Assembly (NCBI GenBank): GCA_009699915.1
Contig: WLNG01000067.1
Coordinates: 1-7,337 of the forward strand
Reading direction: 5' to 3'
Source of the DNA: Actinomycetota bacterium
GTDB taxonomy: Bacteria; Actinomycetota; Thermoleophilia; Solirubrobacterales; Solirubrobacteraceae
DNA: 7,337 nucleotides
Position numbers and translations under genes: made by a program. This document shows positions 1 through 4,987 of the stretch, piece by piece. The notes beneath the pieces were generated by a model. It was not told where the DNA came from, ran no database searches, and saw nothing but the letters and a program-made list of their open reading frames with translations. How positions within the stretch are numbered: position 1 is the stretch's first letter; each line of letters begins with the position of its first letter.

Positions 1-1
1 G

Positions 2-358
2 CAGCACGCCGATGAGGCCGGGATCGCCTGGCCGCGGACGCTGGCGCCATGGCAGGTCCACGTGATCGGTCTCGGCAAGGCGGACGGCGACGAACGCGTC
101 GCGGCCGAGCGGCTCTACGAGACGCTGCGTGAGGCTGGGATCGAGGTGCTGCTCGACGATCGTGACGCAGGCGCCGGGGAGAAGTTCGCCGATGCTGAGC
201 TGCTGGGCTGTCCGCTGAGGTTGACGGTCGGACGGCGGTCCCTTGAGGACGGGCTCGCGGAGGCACAGGGTCGCCGCGGCGCGCTCAGCCTGGCCGGGGT
301 GCCACTCGGTGAGGGCACGGCAGACGCCGTCATCGCGCTGCTGAACGACCTGCCATGA
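2..358 (+). CDS. proS: Prolyl-tRNA synthetase, C-terminal part (5' end outside window)
   Basis: This is the end of a class II aminoacyl-tRNA synthetase that charges tRNA-Pro with proline in the cytoplasm. The open frame runs in from before the window; the first whole codon is at base 2 and the stop is TGA at 356-358. The visible 118 residues form the C-terminal anticodon-binding domain. The segment begins with the family pattern IAWPRTLAPWQVHVIGLG. It continues through the alpha/beta fold (ERLYETLREAGIEVLLDDRD) and the conserved stretch GEKFADAELLGCPLRLTVG, which in most ProS proteins reads GVKFADADLIGIPLRITVG. The protein ends shortly after this domain, as in the bacterial forms that keep the catalytic and insertion domains upstream. 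The methionine at base 62 is internal, not a start. The stop codon overlaps the GAGG that serves the next gene 7 nt on, so the two are probably co-transcribed. The family assignment is secure; the catalytic part cannot be seen. Confidence 0.95.
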   Translation, partial: QHADEAGIAWPRTLAPWQVHVIGLGKADGDERVAAERLYETLREAGIEVLLDDRDAGAGEKFADAELLGCPLRLTVGRRSLEDGLAEAQGRRGALSLAGVPLGEGTADAVIALLNDLP

Positions 359-365
359 GGCTGCG

Positions 366-998
366 GTGACTCGCAGCCGGCGTCCGCGTCTCACCGCAGG
401 ACGGCTTCTGGGTATGGATCGTTCGGGGCCGGCGCCTGCGGCGACGCTCGCAGGACAGCCGCTGCGGCCGTGGACGATTCCGAATGCGATCGGGTACCTG
501 CGTCTTGCGTTGATCCCGGTATTCGTCGTGGTTGCATGGCAGACCGACGGGGTCGGCACCTGGCCCGCCGTGCTCTTCGCGGTGATCTCCTGGGGCGACT
601 ACGCGGACGGCATGGCTGCGCGCCTCACCGGCCAGTACAGCCGGATGGGCGCGCTGCTCGATCCGCTTGTCGACCGCCTGCTCGTCGTGGCGGGGGTCGT
701 TGTGTGCTGGGAGTTCGATCTCATCCCGCGCTGGCTGCTCGCGGTGCTCGTCGCGCGGGAGCTCGCGATGCTCGCGCTCGCACCGCTGGCACTGCGCCGC
801 GGGGTGGAGCTGCGGATCAACTGGTGGGGGCGTCTGGGGGTCTGGCCCGCTATGTCGTCGCTCTTCTTCGCACTCTGCGGACTGCGTTCGGTGGCGACCG
901 TCCTCTTGGCGATCGGCGTCGCGATGCTGCTCATCGCCAGCGCTGCATACGTTCGCGAAGCCGCAGCGCAGCTGCGCATCGGAGGAACCTCAACCTAA
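366..998 (+). CDS. pgsA: CDP-alcohol phosphatidyltransferase, PgsA-like membrane enzyme
   Basis: This is a membrane enzyme that transfers a phosphatidyl group from CDP-diacylglycerol to an alcohol. The likely acceptor is glycerol-3-phosphate, giving phosphatidylglycerol phosphate. The CDP-alcohol signature D-x2-D-G-x2-A-R-x8-G-x3-D-x3-D is complete: D78, D81, G82, A85, R86, G95, D99 and D103. Before it lies the usual IPNAIGYLRLALIPVFVV entry helix (about 38-56). Further hydrophobic segments follow near 105-118, 123-143, 160-172 and 176-195, as expected for a six-helix fold. The length of 210 aa is normal. The start is uncertain: GTG at 366 has TGAGG 5 nt upstream, while ATG at 414 (residue 17) would remove a basic, probably disordered N-terminus. 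The gene follows proS by 7 nt. The acceptor alcohol cannot be read from sequence, so cardiolipin or phosphatidylinositol-phosphate synthase activity remains possible. The mycobacterial pgsA2 also sits upstream of garA and Rv1828. Confidence 0.85.
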   Translation: MTRSRRPRLTAGRLLGMDRSGPAPAATLAGQPLRPWTIPNAIGYLRLALIPVFVVVAWQTDGVGTWPAVLFAVISWGDYADGMAARLTGQYSRMGALLDPLVDRLLVVAGVVVCWEFDLIPRWLLAVLVARELAMLALAPLALRRGVELRINWWGRLGVWPAMSSLFFALCGLRSVATVLLAIGVAMLLIASAAYVREAAAQLRIGGTST

Positions 999-1004
999 GG
1001 TTGA
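990..1004. promoter_or_regulatory. 15-bp perfect palindrome, candidate operator
   Basis: TCAACCTAAGGTTGA is a perfect inverted repeat, with 7-bp arms around the single A at 997. It spans the last codons and the TAA stop of the pgsA-like gene and covers the first four bases of the -35 box at 1001-1006. A dimeric regulator bound here would block RNA polymerase. The FtsR-like MerR protein encoded two genes downstream is an obvious candidate for autoregulation, but that is inference. The arms are A/T-richer than the surroundings, which argues against a chance G/C palindrome. No T-tract follows, so an intrinsic terminator is unlikely. Confidence 0.55.
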
Positions 1005-1028
1005 CCCCGAGCACTGCGCTGGTATGCT
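1001..1028 (+). promoter_or_regulatory. Sigma-70-type promoter for the rsiG-like/FHA/ftsR/apt cluster
   Basis: TTGACC at 1001-1006 and TATGCT at 1023-1028 are separated by 16 bp. They match the housekeeping -35 and -10 consensus at five and four to five positions. Transcription would start near 1034-1036, leaving a leader of about 30 nt before the ATG at 1067. That leader carries GGCGGA at 1055-1060 as ribosome binding site, 6 nt from the ATG. The promoter lies immediately after the pgsA-like stop codon and is the only convincing one seen before the run of tightly packed genes to 3570. Confidence 0.65.
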
Positions 1029-1066
1029 CGCTCGGCCTGCTTGATCGAACGCTGGGCGGACCCCTT

Positions 1067-1333
1067 ATGGATGACACATTCCCTGACCTCGGCTCTCTCG
1101 ACAATGACGAGCTGAAGGCGCTGATCGCGCAGCTCACCGCAGAGGAGACCGAGATCTCCTATCGGCGAAGGATCCTGCACGGCAAGATTGACATCCTGCG
1201 CGCCGAACTCGTCAACCGCCTGCGCCGCAAGCACGAGGGCGGCGGCGCGACGATCTCAGGGGATGACGTTCAGGCCCTCACCGACATCCTCGCGGGCCGA
1301 GCAGGAGGCGCCGAGGAACCAGCCGGCGGCTGA
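1067..1333 (+). CDS. rsiG: RsiG-like small protein, candidate c-di-GMP-dependent anti-sigma factor
   Basis: This is an 88-residue, mostly helical protein. In the long helix (about 16-56) the residues E27, S31, R34, H38 and D42 fit the c-di-GMP-binding repeat of RsiG, E-X3-S-X2-R-X3-Q-X3-D, at every spacing, with His in place of Gln. RsiG of Streptomyces has two such motifs and holds the sigma factor WhiG when loaded with c-di-GMP. RsiG proteins of basal actinobacteria such as Rubrobacter radiotolerans are small, carry a single motif and act as homodimers; this protein fits that form. A Gly-rich break at 58-60 and a second short helix (65-77) follow. ATG at 1067 was chosen because GGCGGA lies 6 nt upstream and a promoter ends at 1028; the open frame extends upstream only as a shadow of the pgsA-like gene. 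No whiG-like partner is in the window. Function is inferred from the motif; another small coiled-coil protein is possible. Confidence 0.72.
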   Translation: MDDTFPDLGSLDNDELKALIAQLTAEETEISYRRRILHGKIDILRAELVNRLRRKHEGGGATISGDDVQALTDILAGRAGGAEEPAGG

Positions 1334-1337
1334 GGGA
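1332..1337 (+). promoter_or_regulatory. Ribosome binding site that sets the start of the FHA gene
   Basis: GAGGGA overlaps the TGA stop of the rsiG-like gene (1331-1333) and stands 6 nt before ATG 1344. It decides between this start and an earlier in-frame ATG at 1188, which lies inside the rsiG-like coding region. The overlap with the stop suggests reinitiation by ribosomes that have just finished the upstream gene. Confidence 0.65.
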
Positions 1338-1343
1338 CCGGGC

Positions 1344-1817
1344 ATGCCACTGCACTGCCCCGAGTGCGCGTTCGTCAACGGCGACGCGTCGAACTACTGC
1401 CAGAAGTGCGGCGCCTTCCTCGGCGATCTGCACGGCACCCGCGAGCCGACGACGGCGACATATCGCATCGACGAGGCGACCGGTGAGCTCGTTCCGGTGG
1501 AGCTCGAGGACGTTGTGGCAGCGGATGGCGCCGCGCTCGTCGTGCGCAGCGGCGCGGGGCACGTCGGAGAGAGCTTCCCCATTGATCGTGAGCGGATCAC
1601 GATCGGGCGCCGTCCGGACAGCGAAGTCTTTCTGGACGACGTCACGGTCTCGCGCGACCACGCGATGATCGTGCGACGGACCGACGGCATTCATCTTGAC
1701 GACCTGGGCTCGCTGAACGGCACCTACGTCAACCGGATGCGCATCGATTCGCAGCGGCTGCAAGATGGTGACGAGGTGCAGATTGGCAAGTACAAGTTGA
1801 CCTTCCTCGAACGATGA
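1344..1817 (+). CDS. garA: Zinc-ribbon plus FHA-domain protein, GarA-like
   Basis: This 157-residue cytoplasmic protein has three visible parts. Residues 5-22 hold two CxxC knuckles (C5-C8, C19-C22), a typical small zinc ribbon. Residues 36-40 read TTATY, at the place where mycobacterial GarA has its ETTS phospho-switch before the FHA domain. Residues 62-155 form a forkhead-associated domain that binds phosphothreonine. Its key residues are present: G88-R89, S103 and H106, and N125-G126. The stretch FLDDVTVSR-x-H and then GSLNGTYVNR closely matches GarA. In mycobacteria and corynebacteria GarA/OdhI binds and controls 2-oxoglutarate enzymes when unphosphorylated, and folds on itself after PknB/PknG phosphorylation. 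A similar role is inferred. The N-terminal zinc ribbon is not part of mycobacterial GarA. Next to it, as in mycobacteria, lies the FtsR/Rv1828-type regulator, which begins inside this gene's stop codon. The gene symbol is by homology and context. Confidence 0.85.
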   Translation: MPLHCPECAFVNGDASNYCQKCGAFLGDLHGTREPTTATYRIDEATGELVPVELEDVVAADGAALVVRSGAGHVGESFPIDRERITIGRRPDSEVFLDDVTVSRDHAMIVRRTDGIHLDDLGSLNGTYVNRMRIDSQRLQDGDEVQIGKYKLTFLER

Positions 1818-2581
1818 GCACGACCGCCGTCGACGATTTCTCACGTGGCGAAGGTCCCGATCCGGCCACCTCACGGCCGCGATCGAAGCCGATGACCATC
1901 GGCGCGGTCTGCAAGACGCTCTCGCCAGAGTTCCCCGACATCTCGATCTCCAAGATCCGCTATCTCGAAGATCAGAAGCTGCTCACGCCGCGTCGTACAG
2001 CCGGTGGCTACCGCCTCTACACGACGACCGACCTCACCCGCCTGCGGACGATCCTGCGCCTGCAGCGCGACGAGTTTCTGCCGCTGCGCGTTATCCGCCA
2101 GGAGCTCGCCACCGGCCGGGCTGAAGAGGACGTCGTTGTTCCGGGCGCCCAGGCCGGAGCTGCCGCGCGCCAGGTGCGGCGCCCCACAATCACCGCCCCG
2201 TCCGGTGCTTCGTTCTCGCTGGAGGAGGTCCTTGACGAGACGCAGGCCGATGCGAAGCTCGTCGCCGAGCTGCGCGATCACCGCGTGATCGTCGGCGAGG
2301 AGCGCGAGGGCGCGATCTGGTTCGATGAGACGGAGCGCGAGATCGTGCGCGCCGTCGTCGAGCTCGCGCGATACGGCGTCGAGGGGCGTAACCTGCGCGT
2401 CTTCCGGACCTCTGCCGACCGGGAAGCCGCGCTCTTGCAGCAGCTGCTTGCGCCTGCCTTGCGCTCGCGTAATGCTGAGCGGCGCCGGGAGGCGGTGGAC
2501 GCGCTGGAGAATCTTGCCAGCGTCACCACCCACCTCAAGCATCTGCTGCTGGTGCGCGACCTTCGGCGCCTGCTCGCGTGA
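1814..2581 (+). CDS. ftsR: MerR-family regulator of the FtsR/Rv1828 type
   Basis: This is a DNA-binding transcription regulator of 255 aa. Residues 27-100 form a MerR winged helix-turn-helix with the subgroup signature MTIGAV...FPDISISKIRYLE...LLTPRRTAGGYRLYT...LTRLRTILRLQRDEFLPLRVIR. A Pro/Ala linker (103-131) follows. The second domain (FSLEEVLDETQADAKLVAELRDH, about 133-160, onward to 200) looks like the extra helix-turn-helix of this subgroup. The C-terminal helices (205-253) probably mediate dimerization. No metal-binding cysteines or drug-binding domain are seen. Known relatives are mycobacterial Rv1828, encoded next to garA, and corynebacterial FtsR, an activator of ftsZ. The ATG at 1814 overlaps the upstream stop as ATGA and lacks a clear ribosome binding site, so translation is probably coupled. 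ATG at 1892 (residue 27) is a possible shorter start. Its targets are unknown here; the palindrome at 990-1004 is one candidate. Confidence 0.88.
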   Translation: MSTTAVDDFSRGEGPDPATSRPRSKPMTIGAVCKTLSPEFPDISISKIRYLEDQKLLTPRRTAGGYRLYTTTDLTRLRTILRLQRDEFLPLRVIRQELATGRAEEDVVVPGAQAGAAARQVRRPTITAPSGASFSLEEVLDETQADAKLVAELRDHRVIVGEEREGAIWFDETEREIVRAVVELARYGVEGRNLRVFRTSADREAALLQQLLAPALRSRNAERRREAVDALENLASVTTHLKHLLLVRDLRRLLA

Positions 2582-3120
2582 CCGAGGGCGCAGCGCAGCG
2601 GCATCTGCGGGCACTGGTCCGCGACATCCCGGGGTTCCCACAGCCGGGGATCGTCTTCAAGGACGTCACGCCTCTGCTTGCCGATCCGCTCGGGCTGGCC
2701 TCTGCGGTCGAGCTGCTCGCCGAGCTGGCACGGCCGTTCGAGCCGGACGTCGTGATCGGCGCCGAGGCTCGCGGCTTCCTGCTCGGACCCGCGCTGGCCT
2801 GCGCGCTGGGGTGCGGCTTTGCGCTGGCACGCAAGCCCGGCAAGCTGCCGCACACCACGGTTCGAGCTGAGTACCAGCTCGAATATGGAACCGACGCGCT
2901 GGAGCTGCACGCGACGTCGATCGCGCCCGGCGCGCGGGTACTCGTCCACGACGATGTCCTGGCGACCGGGGGGACCGCCCTCGCGCTCGCCGAGCTCGTG
3001 CGGGCCGTCGACGCGCAGGTCACCGGATTCGCCTTTCTGATCGAGCTGGCGTTCCTCGGGGGCGCTGAGCGGCTTGCGCCCGCCGATGTTCGTTCGGTCC
3101 TGCGCTACAGCGGAGACTGA
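2578..3120 (+). CDS. apt: Adenine phosphoribosyltransferase
   Basis: This cytoplasmic purine-salvage enzyme makes AMP and pyrophosphate from adenine and PRPP. The 180-residue length is normal. The N-terminus has the family pattern RDIPGFPQPGIVFKDVTPLL (15-34). GAEARGFLLG (61-70) and RKPGKLP (85-91) match the conserved loops of bacterial Apt. The PRPP-binding motif is at 121-133, VLVHDDVLATGGT, with the acidic pair D125-D126 and the TGGT phosphate loop. The GTG start at 2578 overlaps the ftsR stop as GTGA, with no separate ribosome binding site, so translation is probably coupled. In many actinobacteria apt lies between secDF and relA; here it is the fourth gene of a regulatory cluster, so its place looks lineage-specific. 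Confidence 0.95.
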   Translation: MTEGAAQRHLRALVRDIPGFPQPGIVFKDVTPLLADPLGLASAVELLAELARPFEPDVVIGAEARGFLLGPALACALGCGFALARKPGKLPHTTVRAEYQLEYGTDALELHATSIAPGARVLVHDDVLATGGTALALAELVRAVDAQVTGFAFLIELAFLGGAERLAPADVRSVLRYSGD

Positions 3121-3123
3121 TCC

Positions 3124-3570
3124 GTGACGCGCGTCCAGCGCAGGCGCGTGGTCAACGCATCGCAAGCGCAGGTCTGGGAGACGGCCGGCGACCTGCGCCG
3201 CCTGAGTCGCTGGTGGCCGCGCGTCGTCCGCGTCGAGAGCATTGACGCGAGCGGTTTCACCGAGGTGCTGCGCACCGACCGTGGTCGGAACCTGCGCGCT
3301 GACCATGTGCTGGAGGAGGTCGACCCGGGCCGACTCTGGCGGGCGCGCCAGACGCTCGATGACGGTCCGTTCGCCTCGATCTTCGCGCTGTCGGTGAAGT
3401 GGGTCGCGCTGGAGCCCGCAGCGGACGGATCAACCGCGGTCACCGTCGGCATCGAGCGCCGTCTGCGCGGCCGCGCACGGCTCGGCGGCCTGCTGCTCCG
3501 CCGGGCGGTGCGGCGGCAGGTGAGCGAGGCGCTCGACGCGCTCGTTGCGTCGCTCGCGACGGACCGCTGA
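3124..3570 (+). CDS. SRPBCC-fold (polyketide cyclase/START-like) protein
   Basis: This 148-residue protein has the marks of the SRPBCC helix-grip fold. It opens with a first strand RRRVVNASQAQVWETAGDL, followed by the frequent tryptophan-rich turn LSRWWPRVVRVE (27-38). Alternating strands follow (45-60, 69-78, 86-98, 104-112), then a basic region and a long C-terminal helix (120-145) that would close the hydrophobic pocket. The family binds lipids or other hydrophobic ligands and has very diverse roles; no catalytic residues can be named. The GTG start at 3124 is 3 nt after the apt stop. GGAG at 3112-3115, inside the end of apt, is its ribosome binding site with 8 nt spacing. It appears to be the last gene of the + strand cluster and meets a convergent gene 2 nt later. 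The fold assignment is fairly secure; the function is unknown. Confidence 0.75.
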   Translation: MTRVQRRRVVNASQAQVWETAGDLRRLSRWWPRVVRVESIDASGFTEVLRTDRGRNLRADHVLEEVDPGRLWRARQTLDDGPFASIFALSVKWVALEPAADGSTAVTVGIERRLRGRARLGGLLLRRAVRRQVSEALDALVASLATDR

Positions 3571-3583
3571 GATCAGCCGGCTG
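3566..3583. repeat. Overlapping short inverted repeats at the 3566-3583 gene junction
   Basis: GCTGA-GA-TCAGC (3566-3577) places the stop codons of the two converging genes in its two arms. CAGCCGGCTG (3574-3583) is a 10-bp palindrome that overlaps it and lies in the last codons of the - strand gene. Part of the first symmetry follows simply from two facing TGA stops. There is no T-tract. It might weakly stop or stall transcription from either side, but the short loop makes it a poor terminator. Confidence 0.3.
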
Positions 3584-4514
3584 CTGCGAAGGCGATCGGG
3601 CCTTCGAGCACCGCTGCACCGGGGGCCTTCGGCGTTGCGGTCGTCTTCTCGCTGAGCAGGACGCGCTCATAGTTGCGTGGGTCGACTTCGAGCTGGCCGA
3701 TTACCTGTGCCTCGCCCTTCGCGCTGATGCCCTGGACGTAGCCGAGCAGCACCGGCGTGCGACCACTGCCGGTCAGCCACAGGGGGTACCCGGCCTGCTT
3801 GGAGATCACCGCCATGCCCTGAACGCGCACGACGATCCCGCGCTGGCCCTGGCTGGTCACGAACTGTGCGACTCCCTTGCCCTTCGGTACCGACGATCCG
3901 GCGGGCGGATCGAGGTTCGCCTGCCCATCGACGCGGGTCGTCGCGTCCGTGGAGGTCGTCCGTTTGGCCTTAGTGCTGGAGCCGGCGCCGCCGGAGTCCT
4001 TCGTGGCGCGACCGATGAAGATGCCGCCGACGAGCACGCCGGCGAGCGTCAGCACGGCGAGTAGTGCAGCCCCGCTGCGGCGCGACGACGGGCGGCGGGT
4101 ACGCGCGAAACCTCCGCGTTCCACGTCGTCATCGAGGAGCGCCGACTGGACGCTGCCGGCAGGCTCACCCGGAACCTCCGGCAGCGGGCGATCGGCGAGA
4201 TCACTGAGCACCGCGGATGCTGCAAGCGCCCAGCGACGTTCTTGAGCGGAGCGCTCCAGTGCGCCGTGTGTCTCCAGCGCGGTGCCAGGGTCCTGCTGGC
4301 CGAGGAGGTAGTCGGCGAGCGCCGTCCGACGCGCCGGGCCGATCGCTTCATCGTGCGGTGCGAGCGCGTGGACCGCCTCGTGCGCACGATCGCGCACGGC
4401 GGCTGGGGCCATGCGCAGGCGGCGTGCGATCTCGTCGTAGGAGGCGCCCTGATCGCGCAGCAGCAGACGCAGGACGGCCTGCTGGTCGGGCGGGAGATCG
4501 TCGAAACGCTTCAT
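3573..4514 (-). CDS. Membrane protein with sigma-region-4-like HTH and RskA-like outer domain
   Basis: This is a 313-residue single-pass membrane protein. Residues 5-52 resemble the region 4 helix-turn-helix of sigma factors (LPPDQQAVLRLLL, then YDEIARRLRMAPAAVRDRAHEA). A helical stretch (60-107) links it to a charged, flexible segment. One transmembrane helix at about 148-168 follows an Arg/Ser-rich stretch (138-147), which places the N-terminus inside. A Ser/Thr/Lys-rich linker (171-200) leads to an outer domain (about 212-308). Elements such as YPLWLTGSGRTPVLLGYV and a C-terminal stretch on the plan of TxEPxGGSxxPTGPVVL recall anti-sigma-K (RskA) domains. Usual RskA proteins carry a short anti-sigma domain at the N-terminus; here a sigma-like DNA-binding or decoy domain takes its place. 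ATG at 4514 was chosen because the frame upstream runs into the divergent thioesterase gene. A signal-transducing regulator is likely; the signal and target are unknown. Confidence 0.7.
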   Translation of the reverse strand: MKRFDDLPPDQQAVLRLLLRDQGASYDEIARRLRMAPAAVRDRAHEAVHALAPHDEAIGPARRTALADYLLGQQDPGTALETHGALERSAQERRWALAASAVLSDLADRPLPEVPGEPAGSVQSALLDDDVERGGFARTRRPSSRRSGAALLAVLTLAGVLVGGIFIGRATKDSGGAGSSTKAKRTTSTDATTRVDGQANLDPPAGSSVPKGKGVAQFVTSQGQRGIVVRVQGMAVISKQAGYPLWLTGSGRTPVLLGYVQGISAKGEAQVIGQLEVDPRNYERVLLSEKTTATPKAPGAAVLEGPIAFAAAG

Positions 4515-4548
4515 CCGGCGCCGAAGCCTAGTCGAGCGCGCAGGTATC
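4515..4548. promoter_or_regulatory. Short divergent intergenic region
   Basis: Only 34 bp separate the starts of the two divergent genes, so both promoters must overlap each other or the coding regions. On the - strand TAGGCT (complement of 4526-4531) could be a -10 box about 11 nt before ATG 4514, which would give a very short leader. Its -35 partner is poor. On the + strand AGG at 4542-4544 could serve GTG 4549. No strong + strand promoter is seen. Assignments here are weak. Confidence 0.3.
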
Positions 4549-4974
4549 GTGAGACACGTGGCTGATTCGGAGCTCCCGCAGCTGATCGCTTTTGAGCGCA
4601 CGTTCGACGGGCTGTACGGCCTCGAACGGCTCGACTGGAGTGCAGATGAGGTCCGTGCGCGCGTGCTGGTCGAGGAGCACCACCTCCAGCCGATGGGCGT
4701 CGTTCACGGCGGTGTGTTCGCGTCGATTGCAGAGTCGATCACGTCCTATGCCACCGCGATGGCGGTTCGCGACGAAGGACTCGCGGCAATGGGTCTCTCG
4801 AACCAGACGAGCTTCCTGCGCCCGGTGACCGCCGGCACGATCCACGCGGTCGCACGTCGTCGTCATCGTGGCCGCACGACCTGGATCTGGGAGGTCGACA
4901 TGAACGACGACGAGGGCCGACTCTGCGCCATCACCCGCATGACGATCGCGGTGCGTGAGCCGGCACCGCGCTGA
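4549..4974 (+). CDS. PaaI-family hotdog-fold acyl-CoA thioesterase
   Basis: This is a small cytoplasmic enzyme, 141 aa, of the PaaI/YbgC-like hotdog thioesterase group that hydrolyses acyl-CoA thioesters. The signature HLQPMGVVHGGVFASIAES (45-63) contains H53-G54-G55 and E62, which is the usual catalytic acidic residue on the central helix. Q47 and N85 are also at positions often conserved in the active site. The later strands (TSFLRPVTAGTIHAVARRRHRGRTTWIWEV) complete the fold. Relatives include the menaquinone enzyme DHNA-CoA thioesterase (MenI) and phenylacetyl-CoA thioesterase; the substrate cannot be decided here. The start is GTG at 4549 or GTG at 4558. The former has AGG 4 nt upstream; neither is compelling. 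It is divergent from the RskA-like gene and convergent with nadE. Confidence 0.85.
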   Translation: MRHVADSELPQLIAFERTFDGLYGLERLDWSADEVRARVLVEEHHLQPMGVVHGGVFASIAESITSYATAMAVRDEGLAAMGLSNQTSFLRPVTAGTIHAVARRRHRGRTTWIWEVDMNDDEGRLCAITRMTIAVREPAPR

Positions 4975-4987
4975 CGGTGGCGTCAGC
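4970..4987. repeat. 7-bp inverted repeat between convergent genes, possible bidirectional terminator
   Basis: GCTGACG-GTGG-CGTCAGC is a perfect 7-bp stem with a 4-nt loop. Its left arm holds the TGA stop of the thioesterase gene (4972-4974) and its right arm the TGA stop of nadE on the other strand (4983-4985). It fills the whole 8-nt gap between them. It could act in both directions. The lack of a T-tract on either side means that standard intrinsic termination is doubtful. Confidence 0.45.

Noticed and set aside
990..1004. Palindrome as an intrinsic terminator for pgsA
   Set aside because: The single-base loop and lack of a T-tract make an RNA hairpin terminator unlikely, and the sequence overlaps a promoter -35 box; an operator is the better reading.
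470..1066. Upstream extension of the rsiG-like frame to 470
   Set aside because: This part is out of frame with the strongly supported pgsA-like gene, reads as Arg/Ala-rich nonsense, and a promoter and ribosome binding site lie just before ATG 1067.
1871..2641. 256-codon open frame on the - strand opposite ftsR
   Set aside because: It mirrors the ftsR coding frame, shows no recognisable domain and would conflict with the FtsR signature on the other strand.
2278..3306. Long open frame of 342 codons on the - strand across ftsR, apt and the SRPBCC gene
   Set aside because: It is antisense to three well-recognised genes, its translation is low-complexity Arg/Ala/Gln-rich and no family is visible. 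Such frames are common opposite high-GC genes.
4555..4560. CACGTG palindrome near the thioesterase start
   Set aside because: A 6-bp palindrome is expected often by chance in this sequence and nothing else supports a site.
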